The notes under the pieces are model-generated. The model was not told the DNA's origin. It did not search any database and worked only from the letters and a program-made list of their open reading frames with translations. Source: Alphaproteobacteria bacterium (GTDB lineage: Bacteria > Pseudomonadota > Alphaproteobacteria > Rhodobacterales > Rhodobacteraceae). Taken from it: a DNA stretch of 33,556 bases. Within the stretch, counting starts at the first letter, position 1. Every line of letters begins with the position of its first letter. A program made the position numbers and the translations under genes. Shown piece after piece: positions 17,408 to 25,435 of this stretch. The DNA lies in assembly GCA_030429105.1 (NCBI GenBank), contig JAUIDE010000044.1, forward strand, positions 1 to 33,556, given 5' to 3'.

Positions 17408-18106
17408 ATGACACCGCGCATCCTCGCCTTCTCCGTCCACCTCCTCACGGCCTCCGGCGCCTTCCTCGCCTTCATGGCGATGCTGGCGGCGATGCAGGGC
17501 CGCTGGGCCGAGATGTTCGGCTGGCTCGGCGGCGCGCTGGTGGTGGACGGGCTCGACGGCCCGCTCGCCCGGCGCCTGGACGTGGCGACGCACGCCGCGC
17601 GATGGTCCGGCGTCATCCTCGACCTGATCGTGGACTACCTGACCTATGTGTTCATCCCGGCGGTGGCGCTCGTCACCTCGGGCACGATGTATTATCCGCT
17701 CGCGATCCCTGCGGCGGCGATCATTCTCGTGACGGGCGCGATCTATTTCGCGGACGACCGGATGAAGACGAAGGACGCCAGCTTCCAGGGCTTTCCGGGC
17801 TGCTGGAACATGGTGGTGCTGGTGCTCTTCGCGACCGACTACACCAATCTCGAAGGCTTCCTCATCATCCTCGCCATCGCGGCGGCGCAGTTCCTTCCGC
17901 TCCGCTTCGTCCATCCGGTGCGGACGGCGCTCTGGCGGCGGGTCTCCCTCCCGGTCTGCGTGGCCTGGGTCGGCTTCGCGGGCTGGGCCTGCTGGACGCA
18001 TTTCGAGCAGCCGCTGGCCTGCACGCTCGGCCTGCTGGCGACCTCGATCTACCTCCTGACGGCGGGGGTTGCGCAGCAGGCGCTCGGGCTCGGGCGGGCG
18101 CGCTAG
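17408..18106 (+). CDS. pcs: Phosphatidylcholine synthase
   Basis: A 232-aa membrane protein with about eight hydrophobic segments. It has the CDP-alcohol phosphotransferase signature: D47, D50, G51, A54, R55, then G68, D72 and D76 in GVILDLIVD. The following segment FADDRMKTKDASFQGFPGCWN (about 118-138) is specific to bacterial Pcs, which condenses CDP-diacylglycerol with choline to give phosphatidylcholine in the inner membrane. The start is ATG 17408, with a GAGAGG very close upstream. The gene lies 58 bp after the oxidoreductase frame and may be co-transcribed with it. Its TAG stop shares the four bases CTAG with the stop of the convergent DksA-like gene. Confidence 0.9.
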   Translation: MTPRILAFSVHLLTASGAFLAFMAMLAAMQGRWAEMFGWLGGALVVDGLDGPLARRLDVATHAARWSGVILDLIVDYLTYVFIPAVALVTSGTMYYPLAIPAAAIILVTGAIYFADDRMKTKDASFQGFPGCWNMVVLVLFATDYTNLEGFLIILAIAAAQFLPLRFVHPVRTALWRRVSLPVCVAWVGFAGWACWTHFEQPLACTLGLLATSIYLLTAGVAQQALGLGRAR

Positions 18107-18426
18107 GCTTTCGCGGCGCAGGCGGCGCAGAGCGGGGCGTGGGGGACGGCTTCGAGCCGGGCCTCCGCGATCTCCTCCCCGCAGGCGACGCAGACGCCGT
18201 AGCTTCCCTCGGCGATGCGCCCGAGCGCGGCGCGGATCGCCCGCGCCTCGCGCAGCCCGGCCTCGCCCAGCGCCTCCAGCGTCTCGTCCCCCTCCCGCTC
18301 TGTCGCCCGGTCGGCGAAGCCCGGGTCCATCGGCTGGTCGAGCTCGCGCTCGACCTCCTCGAGCCGGTGGCCGAGTTCGGCGAGGCGGGCTTCGAGGCGA
18401 GGCTTCATCTTCGTCGCGAGGTTCAT
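18103..18426 (-). CDS. Small DksA/TraR-family zinc-finger protein
   Basis: A 107-aa protein with an N-terminal helical region rich in Glu and Arg (coiled-coil-like, about 10-70) and a C-terminal four-cysteine finger, C79-x2-C82 and C100-x2-C103, in the arrangement of the zf-dskA_traR family. Family members bind the RNA polymerase secondary channel and tune transcription, sometimes with ppGpp. It is shorter than canonical DksA (about 150 aa), and no DxxDxA-type acidic tip is evident (DPGFADRA at 34-41 is in about the right place). The ATG 18426 lies after GGAAGGGGAAGGG. It follows the hydrolase gene by 59 bp, so probably the same operon. Confidence 0.85.
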   Translation of the reverse strand: MNLATKMKPRLEARLAELGHRLEEVERELDQPMDPGFADRATEREGDETLEALGEAGLREARAIRAALGRIAEGSYGVCVACGEEIAEARLEAVPHAPLCAACAAKA

Positions 18427-18463
18427 GGCGGCGCTCCCTTCCCCTTCCTTCTCCGGCGGCGCG

Positions 18464-18477
18464 AAGGCGCGCGCCTT
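18464..18477. repeat. 14-bp GC-rich palindrome between two genes
   Basis: AAGGCGCGCGCCTT is a perfect palindrome in the 59-bp gap between the epoxide-hydrolase-like gene and the DksA/TraR-like gene. With no loop and no T-run it is not a terminator; it could be a protein-binding site or chance in GC-rich DNA. Confidence 0.3.
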
Positions 18478-18485
18478 GCGCTGGA

Positions 18486-19568
18486 TCAAGGGCCACCGAG
18501 GAAGCGGAGGAGCGCCGCGGCCGTCTCCTCCGGCGCCTCCTGCTGCACCCAGTGGCCGGCGCCCTCGATCAGCGTCGTTCCGCGCCAGTCGGCGCAGGCG
18601 GCGCCCTCCATCGCCTCGAGCGCGCTGGGGACCTGCCGGATCCCCCAGTCGCGCGCCCCGGCGACGAAGCAGGCGGGGACCTCGATGCGCCTCCCGGCCC
18701 AGAGCCGCAGCTCGGCCGCGCCTTCGGGCGAGATCGCGCGGCGATACCAGTTGAGCCCGCCCTGGAAGCCGGTGCGGCCGTATTCGGCGGCGTAGAGCGC
18801 GAGGTCCTCGGCGCTCATCCAGCGGCAGGCGGCTTCCTCTTCCGGCGAGGGAGCCATCGCGGCTGCCGTCTCGGCCATGCCCTTGCCGGCGTCCATGACG
18901 TAGTAGCGCGGCAGCTTCGCGAGTTCGGGCGCCGTCCATCCCGCAAGCGGGAAGGGGCGGTTCTCGGCCCAATCGCCGCTCTTGCAGTGGAAATAGGCGC
19001 GGAGGAAGGCCGGGAGCCCTTGCGGCGCCGAGAGCATGTCCGCGTTCACGCCGGGCGTCGCGAACCAGTGCTGGTAGTGGACGCGGGGCGGGTCGAGGGC
19101 GAGGAGATCGGCATGGACATCCCCCGCCGCTGCGGGGGCGAAGCCCGGCGGGCCGGCGAAGGGCGCGCTCATCAGCGCGACGGCCGGAAAGACGTCCGGC
19201 CGCGTGAGCGCGCACCAGGCGGCGACAGGCGAGCCGAAATCGTGGCCGATCACGGCGCGGAGCCGGGGAATGCCGAGCGCATGGAGCAGCGCCAGCGCAT
19301 CCCGTACGAGGGCAGGCATGCCGAAGGCGGACAGATCGGCGGCCCAGGTCGCGTCGCCGCCCCGCGTGCCGCCATAGCCGCGCTGGTCCGGCGCGTAGAC
19401 CCTGAAGCCGGCTTGGGCGAGGCGCGGCACGACGTGGCGCCAGCTCAGCGCGAGTTCGGGGAAGCCATGCAGGAGCAGGAGCGGCGGCCCCTCCGCCGGG
19501 CCGGCCGTCAGCACGTTCATGGAGAGGCCGGTCGCCGTTTCCACCCGGATCGCTTCGACGCCGTTCAT
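18486..19568 (-). CDS. Epoxide-hydrolase-like alpha/beta hydrolase
   Basis: A 360-aa enzyme with the epoxide hydrolase pattern: oxyanion motif HGFPE (34-38), aspartate nucleophile D110 in GHDFGS, lid motif FQGGLNWYR (268-276) whose Y275 is the usual epoxide-activating tyrosine, D307 in AGARDWG, and H339 in GAGHWVQQE. The second lid tyrosine may be Y165. It probably opens epoxides to diols in the cytosol; haloalkane dehalogenases share the Asp nucleophile but not the NWYR lid motif. ATG 19568 is chosen because family homology starts there (ETATGLSMNVLTAG); a frame beginning at 19622 adds 18 unconvincing residues. The DksA/TraR-like gene follows. Confidence 0.88.
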   Translation of the reverse strand: MNGVEAIRVETATGLSMNVLTAGPAEGPPLLLLHGFPELALSWRHVVPRLAQAGFRVYAPDQRGYGGTRGGDATWAADLSAFGMPALVRDALALLHALGIPRLRAVIGHDFGSPVAAWCALTRPDVFPAVALMSAPFAGPPGFAPAAAGDVHADLLALDPPRVHYQHWFATPGVNADMLSAPQGLPAFLRAYFHCKSGDWAENRPFPLAGWTAPELAKLPRYYVMDAGKGMAETAAAMAPSPEEEAACRWMSAEDLALYAAEYGRTGFQGGLNWYRRAISPEGAAELRLWAGRRIEVPACFVAGARDWGIRQVPSALEAMEGAACADWRGTTLIEGAGHWVQQEAPEETAAALLRFLGGP

Positions 19569-19704
19569 GGTGCCCCCCTCTGTTCGCGCACGACCATGCC
19601 GGAAGCGGCGCCTGCGGTCCACATCGCTCCGATTTGTCGCATCTGGACCTATGGCGTTCGCGATTGCGAAAGGTAGTGATGGTTAACCTCGCCGGGAGGC
19701 CCCG

Positions 19705-20616
19705 ATGCAGATCTACCTCCCCATCGCCGAGCTTTCGGTCAACGCCTTTGTGCTCTTGGGCATGGGCGGCCTCATCGGCATGCTTTCGGGGATGTTCGGC
19801 GTCGGCGGCGGCTTCCTGATGACGCCGCTGCTGATCTTCATCGGCATACCGCCGGCCGTCGCGGTGGCGACGGGGGCGAACCAGCTCGTGGCCTCCTCAG
19901 TCTCCGGCGTTCTCGGCCATCTCCGGCGCAAGACGGTGGACATCAAGATGGGGGTCGTCCTCTCGGTCGGGGGCGCGGTCGGCTCCGTGCTCGGCGTCTG
20001 GGTCTTCTCGCTCCTGCGAGCGCTCGGGCAGGTCGAGCTGCTGGTCTCGCTCTGCTATGTGCTCTTTCTCGGCGTGGTCGGCGGCCTGATGCTCAACGAG
20101 AGCGTGCGCGCGCTCCGGCGGGCGCGGGCGGGCGGGCCGGCGAAGCCGCGGAAGCATCACGGCTGGATCCACGGCCTGCCCCTGAAGATGCGGTTCCGCG
20201 TCTCCAAGCTCTACATCTCGGCGATCCCGCCTTTCCTGGTCGGCGTCATGGTCGGCCTGCTCGCGGCGATCATGGGCGTCGGCGGCGGGTTCATCATGGT
20301 GCCGGCGATGATCTATCTTCTCGGCATGCCGACGGCGGTGGTGGTCGGGACCTCTCTCTTCCAGATCATCTTCGTCACCGCGCTGACGACGCTGCTGCAC
20401 GCCACGCAGAACCAGAGCGTCGACGCGATCCTCGCGCTCCTCCTCATCTTCGGCGGCGTGATCGGCGCGCAGGTCGGCGCAGCGCTTGGCGTGAGGATCA
20501 GGGCGGAGCAGCTGCGAATCCTCCTTGCGCTGATCGTGCTGGCCGTCTGCATCAAGATCGCGCTCGATCTCGTGCTGACGCCCTCGGAGCCCTTCTCCTT
20601 CGGGGAAATGCGGTGA
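19705..20616 (+). CDS. TauE/SafE-family sulfite/anion exporter
   Basis: A 303-aa inner-membrane protein with about eight or nine hydrophobic segments. Two homologous halves each carry the glycine-rich TauE signature: MFGVGGGFLMTP (30-41) and IMGVGGGFIMVPA (about 190-202). A charged cytoplasmic loop (RRARAGGPAKPRKHH, near 139-153) joins them. Family members export sulfite, sulfoacetate or related organosulfur anions. The ATG follows GGGAGG. Upstream is a GGTTAACC palindrome (19681-19688). The next gene begins at a GTG overlapping this stop by four bases, so the two products are made together. Confidence 0.9.
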   Translation: MQIYLPIAELSVNAFVLLGMGGLIGMLSGMFGVGGGFLMTPLLIFIGIPPAVAVATGANQLVASSVSGVLGHLRRKTVDIKMGVVLSVGGAVGSVLGVWVFSLLRALGQVELLVSLCYVLFLGVVGGLMLNESVRALRRARAGGPAKPRKHHGWIHGLPLKMRFRVSKLYISAIPPFLVGVMVGLLAAIMGVGGGFIMVPAMIYLLGMPTAVVVGTSLFQIIFVTALTTLLHATQNQSVDAILALLLIFGGVIGAQVGAALGVRIRAEQLRILLALIVLAVCIKIALDLVLTPSEPFSFGEMR

Positions 20617-21380
20617 GCCGTTTCGCCGTGCTCCTCCTCGCGCTTCTAGCCCTGCCGGCCGGGGCGGCGGAGGAGCGGGTGATCGCGGCGCTGAGCCAGA
20701 AGGCGGTCGGCATCACGGCGACCTTCACCGGGTCGCAGATCTTCGTCTTCGGCGCGGTGGAGCGGGCGCGGCTCCCCGATGCGCGGGACGACGCGCTTTC
20801 CGTCATTGTCACCATTTCCGGGCCACGGCGGGCGAAGGTGGTGCGGAAGAAGGAGCGGGTTTTCGGAGTCTGGATCAATACCGAGAGCGTGGAGATCGAC
20901 GAGGCGCCGAGTTTCTACGCCGTCGCCGCCTCGGGCCCGCTCTACGAGGTGCTGAGCCATACGGAGGACCTTCGCCACCGCATCTCGATCGACCGCGCGA
21001 TGCGGGTGGTCGGCGAGGCCGGTGAAGCGGCCGATCCGCTGGAGTTCCAGGAGGCGGCGATCCGGCTCAGCCGGAGCGCCGGGGTCTATACCGAGGCGGA
21101 TGACGGTGTGGAGATCATCGGGAGGACGCTCTTCCAGACGAGCATCGGCCTGCCCTCCAACCTCGTCGAGGGGGATTACGAGGCGCGGGTCTTCCTGCTG
21201 CGCGACCGGCAGGTGCTCGACCGCTTCGCCACGACGCTGGAAGTCCGCAAGGTCGGGCTGGAGCGGTTCCTCTACACGCTCGCGCATGAGCGCTCGCTGC
21301 TCTACGGGCTCCTCTCCGTGCTTGTCGCGCTCCTCGCCGGGTGGGGCGCTTCGGAAGCCACTAGGCTTCTCAGGCGTTGA
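20613..21380 (+). CDS. TIGR02186-family membrane-anchored protein
   Basis: A 255-aa protein with an N-terminal signal peptide (LLLALLALPAGAAEE, cleavage near residue 19), a periplasmic region of mostly beta strands, and one C-terminal membrane helix (about 228-247) followed by a short cytoplasmic RLLRR tail. This layout and sequence match TIGR02186, a putative transmembrane family known to me only from alphaproteobacteria and without assigned function. The GTG start at 20613 overlaps the TauE/SafE stop (GTGA). The constant pairing suggests a periplasmic partner or assembly factor for the exporter, which is inference. Confidence 0.85.
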   Translation: MSRFAVLLLALLALPAGAAEERVIAALSQKAVGITATFTGSQIFVFGAVERARLPDARDDALSVIVTISGPRRAKVVRKKERVFGVWINTESVEIDEAPSFYAVAASGPLYEVLSHTEDLRHRISIDRAMRVVGEAGEAADPLEFQEAAIRLSRSAGVYTEADDGVEIIGRTLFQTSIGLPSNLVEGDYEARVFLLRDRQVLDRFATTLEVRKVGLERFLYTLAHERSLLYGLLSVLVALLAGWGASEATRLLRR

Positions 21381-21412
21381 CAGGTTCGTGACCGGCGCGG
21401 TTATCTGGCGCC

Positions 21413-22351
21413 ATGTTCGCCGCGGCCGGCGGAATCCGGCCCTGGGGTTCTCCGATGTTCACCGCCTTCCGCGCCGAAGCCCCGACCTGGGCGGCGCTCA
21501 CGACCTGCTACGCGCTTTTCGCGCTTCTCACGCTGGCCGCGCCCGACGCGCCGGCCTGGCTCGTCTATCCGGGCCTCGCCGTCGTGCTCGCCTTCCATTC
21601 CTCGCTGCAGCACGAGGCGATCCACGGGCATCCGACGCGCTGGCCGCTCGTCAACGAGGCGCTGGTCGCGCCGCCGCTCAGCTTCGCCTATCCCTATCGC
21701 CGGTATCGGGAGACGCATCTGGCGCATCATCGCGATGCGCGGCTGACCGACCCCTATGACGACCCGGAGAGCTGGTATCTCGACCCCGAGGACTATGCGA
21801 AGCGCCCGGCCTGGATGAAGGCGCTGCTGAGGGCCAACAACGCCGCGCTCGGGCGGATGCTGATCGGGCCCGGGCTCGGCTTCGCCAATTTCGTCGTCGC
21901 CGAGATGCGGCTGATCCGGGCCGGGCGGCGCGACGTGATGCTCGGCTGGGCGCTTCATGCGCTCGCGGCGGCGCCGCTCCTCCTCTGGCTCGGCTGGTGC
22001 GGCGTTTCGCCGGTCGGCTATGCGCTCGCCTGCTATGGCGGGCTCGCGCTCATCTCGCTCCGGAGCTTCCTCGAGCACCGGGCGGAGGAGCGGGCCTCTG
22101 AACGTTCCGCCATCGTGGAGGACCGGGGGCCGCTCGCGCTGCTCTATCTCAACAACAATCTCCACGCGGTGCATCACGCGCATCCGGAGGTCTCCTGGCA
22201 CCGGCTGCCGGCGCTCTACGCCGCGCATCGGGAGCGGTTCCGCAAGCTGAACGGCGGCTATGTCTTCCGCTCCTACGCCGAGGTGCTGTCTCGCCATGCG
22301 CTGAAGCCGAAGGAGCCGGCGGCGCATCCGATGATGGACCGCATGCGGTGA
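21413..22351 (+). CDS. Membrane fatty acid desaturase / hydroxylase-type di-iron enzyme
   Basis: A 312-aa integral membrane protein with the three histidine boxes of the desaturase superfamily: HEAIHGH (67-73), HLAHH (102-106) and HAVHH (251-255). About four membrane helices lie between them. The superfamily uses two irons and O2 to desaturate or hydroxylate lipids, carotenoids or other hydrophobic substrates; the substrate here is not clear. The start could be ATG 21413 or ATG 21455 (residue 15); neither has a strong ribosome site. The stop overlaps the GTG start of the PhnD-like gene by four bases. Confidence 0.85.
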   Translation: MFAAAGGIRPWGSPMFTAFRAEAPTWAALTTCYALFALLTLAAPDAPAWLVYPGLAVVLAFHSSLQHEAIHGHPTRWPLVNEALVAPPLSFAYPYRRYRETHLAHHRDARLTDPYDDPESWYLDPEDYAKRPAWMKALLRANNAALGRMLIGPGLGFANFVVAEMRLIRAGRRDVMLGWALHALAAAPLLLWLGWCGVSPVGYALACYGGLALISLRSFLEHRAEERASERSAIVEDRGPLALLYLNNNLHAVHHAHPEVSWHRLPALYAAHRERFRKLNGGYVFRSYAEVLSRHALKPKEPAAHPMMDRMR

Positions 22352-23145
22352 TCGCCGCGCTGCCGATGTATGACTGGCCGGAGGTGGAGGCGGAGACGGA
22401 CGCGCTCTGGCGCGCGCTTCGCGAGGCCTTCCTCGCGGCGGGATTCGCGGCGCCGGAGGCGCGGGCGCGGCCGGCGGACCTTTTCGCGCACTGGCTCTCG
22501 CCCGACCTGTTTCTGAGCCAGACCTGCGGGCTCCCGTTCTCCGCCCGGCTCCGGGGCTCGGTGACGCTGCTCGGGGCGCCGGCCTATGACCTGCCGGGCT
22601 GCGCGCCGGGCTTCTACAGGAGCGTCGTCGTCGTCCGGGCTGACGAGGCGGCGGGCGCCGTGGAGGATTTCTCGGGGCGGGCCTACGCCTTCAACATGGC
22701 GGAGAGCCAGTCCGGCTTCGCCGCCTTCGCGGCCGCCTTCGGCCCGCCGGCGGCGCGTTTCGGCGCGCTGGTGGAGACCGGGGCGCATCGCGGCTCGATC
22801 CGCGCGGTGGCGGAGGGGCGGGCCGACATCGCCGCCATCGACGCGGTGACATGGCGGCTCGCGCTCGACCATGAGCCGGCGGCGCGGGCGCTCCGCGTGC
22901 TGGCGGAGACGCCGCCGACGCCGGGGCTCCCCTGGATCACCGCGCGGCGCGGGGCGGAGGAGGCGGCGCGGCTCGCCGATGCGGCGGAGGCGGGGATCGC
23001 CGCGCTCGATCCCGCGGCGCGTGCGGCGCTGCATCTGACCGGCTTCGCCCGGCTTCACGAGGCGGAGTACGAGCCGCTGGCCGCCGGGTGGCCGGCGCAG
23101 AATTGGCGCGAAGCGCCCATTGACACCCCGGGGCGGGCGCCCTAA
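22348..23145 (+). CDS. PhnD-like substrate-binding-fold protein without signal peptide
   Basis: A 265-aa protein resembling the PhnD/SsuA periplasmic binding fold: an N-terminal strand [10 protein letters not shown], a central [13 protein letters not shown]...[17 protein letters not shown] block (about 90-130) and [15 protein letters not shown] (about 158-172), as in phosphate/phosphonate-type binding proteins. There is no export signal and no ABC permease or ATPase nearby, so it is an orphan that probably stays in the cytosol and binds a small ligand. It starts with GTG 22348 inside the desaturase stop (GTGA). Its 3' end contains the likely promoter of the tRNA gene. Confidence 0.8.
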   Translation: MIAALPMYDWPEVEAETDALWRALREAFLAAGFAAPEARARPADLFAHWLSPDLFLSQTCGLPFSARLRGSVTLLGAPAYDLPGCAPGFYRSVVVVRADEAAGAVEDFSGRAYAFNMAESQSGFAAFAAAFGPPAARFGALVETGAHRGSIRAVAEGRADIAAIDAVTWRLALDHEPAARALRVLAETPPTPGLPWITARRGAEEAARLADAAEAGIAALDPAARAALHLTGFARLHEAEYEPLAAGWPAQNWREAPIDTPGRAP

Positions 23146-23148
23146 TTC
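23120..23148 (+). promoter_or_regulatory. Promoter of tRNA-Ala, inside the upstream gene's 3' end
   Basis: A perfect TTGACA (23120-23125) is followed after 17 bp by TAATTC (23143-23148), or after 16 bp by CTAATT. A start near 23155 would leave a leader of about ten bases. The GC-rich stretch after the -10 is typical of stringently controlled stable-RNA promoters. Confidence 0.55.
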
Positions 23149-23164
23149 CCGCGAGCCTTGGCGA

Positions 23165-23240
<76 letters not shown>

Positions 23241-23252
23241 AGGCCTTACCCC

Positions 23253-24233
23253 TCAGCGATGACCGACGACGGCGTGCGGCGCATAGGGCGCCTCAAGCGC
23301 GGCGATCTCCTCCGGCGAGAGCGTGACGGAGAGCGCGGCGACGGCGTCCTCGAGATGGGAGAGTTTCGTCGCCCCGATGATCGGCGTCGTCACCCCCGGT
23401 TTCGCGAGCACCCAGGCGAGCGCAATCTGCGCCCGGGGGAGCCCGCGCGCGGCGGCGACCTTCGCCACCGCCTCGACCACCTTCCGGTCCGCCTCCTCCG
23501 TGCCGGCGTAGAGGGTGCGGCCGAATTCGTCCGTCTCCAGCCGCGCGCTTGTAGCCTCCCAGTCCCGCGTCAGGCGGCCGCGGGCGAGCGGGCTCCAGGG
23601 CATCGTCGCGATTCCGGCGTCGCGGCAGAGCGGCAGCATCTCCCGCTCCTCCTCCCGGTAGAGGAGGTTGAGATAGTTCTGCATGGAGACGAAGCGCGCC
23701 CAGCCGCGCGCCTCCGAGATCGCCAGCGCCTTCGCGAATTGCCAGGCGAACATGGAGGAGGCGCCGATATGGAGCGCCTTGCCGGCGCGCACGACGTCGT
23801 TCAGCGCCTCCAGCGTCTCTTCGATCGGCGTGTCATGGTCCCAGCGGTGGATCTGGTAGAGGTCCACATAATCCGTGCCGAGCCGTTTCAGGCTGGCGTC
23901 GATCTCCGCCATGATCGCCTTGCGGGAAAGGCCGGCGCCGTTCGGGCCGGGGCGCATCCGCCCGTGGACCTTGGTGGCGATCACCACCTCCTCCCGCTTC
24001 GCGAAGTCCTTCAGGGCGCGGCCCACAATCTCCTCGCTCGACCCGGCGGAATAGACGTTCGCCGTGTCGAAGAAGTTGATTCCGAGGTCGAGCGCCTTGC
24101 GGATGAAGGGCCGCGCCTCCGCCTCCCCGAGCGACCAGGGATGCGCGCCCCGGTCCGGCTCCCCGTAGGACATGCAGCCGAGGCATATGCGGGAGACTTC
24201 GAGCCCCGTTCCGCCGAATCTCACATAGTCCAT
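23253..24233 (-). CDS. Aldo/keto reductase
   Basis: A 326-aa TIM-barrel NADPH-dependent oxidoreductase. The catalytic tetrad is D56, Y61 (FFDTANVYSAG), K88 (ATKVHG) and H129 (YQIHRWD). The C-terminal cofactor motif is IIGATKLSHLEDAV (near 284-297). Sequence style (RFGGTGLEVSRICLGCMSYG) places it with YajO/YghZ-like reductases of broad aldehyde specificity. The ATG follows GGGAGGAGCG. It lies 27 bp after xerD on the same strand and probably shares its transcript. Confidence 0.93.
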   Translation of the reverse strand: MDYVRFGGTGLEVSRICLGCMSYGEPDRGAHPWSLGEAEARPFIRKALDLGINFFDTANVYSAGSSEEIVGRALKDFAKREEVVIATKVHGRMRPGPNGAGLSRKAIMAEIDASLKRLGTDYVDLYQIHRWDHDTPIEETLEALNDVVRAGKALHIGASSMFAWQFAKALAISEARGWARFVSMQNYLNLLYREEEREMLPLCRDAGIATMPWSPLARGRLTRDWEATSARLETDEFGRTLYAGTEEADRKVVEAVAKVAAARGLPRAQIALAWVLAKPGVTTPIIGATKLSHLEDAVAALSVTLSPEEIAALEAPYAPHAVVGHR

Positions 24234-24260
24234 CTTGCGCTCCTCCCGTTCCCTCGGAGC

Positions 24261-25169
24261 CTAGTCGCCGCCGGGGGCCTCCGCCAGCGGATGCTTCTCC
24301 AGCACGAGGGCGCGCAGCCGCTCCTCCTGCACATGGGTGTAGATCTCGGTCGTCGAGATATCGGCATGGCCGAGGAGCTGCTGGATCACGCGGAGATCGG
24401 CGCCGTTGGCGAGGAGGTGGGACGCGAAGGCGTGGCGGAGGACATGGGGGGAGACGCGGGCCGGGTCGATCCCCGCGGCGGCGGCGAGATCCTTCACCAT
24501 CTCGAAGAAGCCCGCGCGGGTCAGATGCCCGGCCTTGCCGCGCGAGGGGAAGAGGAAGGGGGAGGGCTTCGGCCCCGGATCGCGCGCCTTCAGCCAGGCT
24601 TCGAGCGCGGCGCGCGCGGGGGCGGAGAGGGGGACCATCCGCTCCTTCCCGCCCTTGCCCTTCACGAGCAGCATCTTCGGCCCGCCCTGCGCGGCGGCGA
24701 GGGGCAGCGAGACGAGTTCGGAGACCCGCATGCCTGTCGCGTAGAGAAGCTCCATCAGGCAGAAGGCGCGCGGCCCTGCGGCGTGCGCTGCGCCGATCAG
24801 CGCCTCCACCTCCGCGAGGCTGAGCGTCTTCGGCAGGGGGCGGGACGCGCGGGGGCCGGAGAGCCGCGCGGCGGGGTCGTCCGTCCTCCAGCCGTCCTCG
24901 TAGAGGAAGAGATGGAGCCGCCGCGCGGCGGAGAGGCGGCGCGCGCGGGTGGCGGGGGCGAGGCCTTCCTCCGCCGCGTCGGCGAGCCACGACTCGAGAT
25001 CGGCGCGCGACGCGTCTCCAAGCGTGCGCCCCCGGGCGGCGAGATGCGCGGCGTAGAGCGAGAGGTCGCGCGCATAGGCGGAGATCGTGTTGGCCGCCGC
25101 GCCCCGCTCGGCCCTCATCGCCTCCAGAAAGAGGCGGATCAGCCGCGCGTCTGGCGGCGCTTCGGTCAA
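24261..25169 (-). CDS. xerD: Tyrosine recombinase XerD
   Basis: A 302-aa site-specific recombinase. The N-terminal core-binding domain (about 5-95) is followed by the catalytic domain with R148 (ATGMRVSEL), K172 (VKGKGGKER), H242 and R245 (PHVLRHAFASHLLANGADLR), H268 (LLGHADISTTEIYTHV) and nucleophile Y277. The sequence is XerD-like, so it should act with XerC at dif to resolve chromosome dimers. TTG 25169 is chosen as start because it overlaps the stop of the upstream 46-aa gene (TTGA) and gives normal XerD length; the open frame farther upstream translates into low-complexity Arg/Pro sequence, and the first internal ATG would cut the N-terminal helix. Confidence 0.93.
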   Translation of the reverse strand: MTEAPPDARLIRLFLEAMRAERGAAANTISAYARDLSLYAAHLAARGRTLGDASRADLESWLADAAEEGLAPATRARRLSAARRLHLFLYEDGWRTDDPAARLSGPRASRPLPKTLSLAEVEALIGAAHAAGPRAFCLMELLYATGMRVSELVSLPLAAAQGGPKMLLVKGKGGKERMVPLSAPARAALEAWLKARDPGPKPSPFLFPSRGKAGHLTRAGFFEMVKDLAAAAGIDPARVSPHVLRHAFASHLLANGADLRVIQQLLGHADISTTEIYTHVQEERLRALVLEKHPLAEAPGGD

Positions 25170-25306
25170 GAGCCGAAGCCGACGCCGGAGGCCGGCGCCT
25201 CCACCGGGCGGACCGGGGCCGAGAGGTCGCCGAGATAGGCGTAGCCGACAAGCCCCGCCCCGGCGAGCAGCGCGAGAACAAGGAGAAGGCCGATCAGACG
25301 CCGCAT
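25166..25306 (-). CDS. 46-aa single-pass membrane protein
   Basis: ATG 25306 opens a 46-residue frame: a two-arginine N-terminus, one hydrophobic helix (residues 4-25: LIGLLLVLALLAG and so on), then GYAYLGDLSAPVRP and a short Pro/Ala/Gly-rich tail. GGGAGCGGAGAC precedes the start. The stop overlaps the xerD TTG start by four bases, so translation of xerD is probably coupled to it. From memory, similar tiny proteins with a YAYLGDLS-like motif sit between aroK and xerD in other Rhodobacterales, which supports a real gene. Function unknown. Confidence 0.75.
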   Translation of the reverse strand: MRRLIGLLLVLALLAGAGLVGYAYLGDLSAPVRPVEAPASGVGFGS

Positions 25307-25435
25307 GTCTCCGCTCCCTGCTTCCTCTTTGCCAGCCGCCGCCGGAGCGGTTAAACCCCTGCGGCGTCGGGCCGCTCGCCCGGGTGAATCTAGGCGGCGG
25401 CGCGCCGCGGCGCAACGCGGGAGGGCGAGGTTTCG

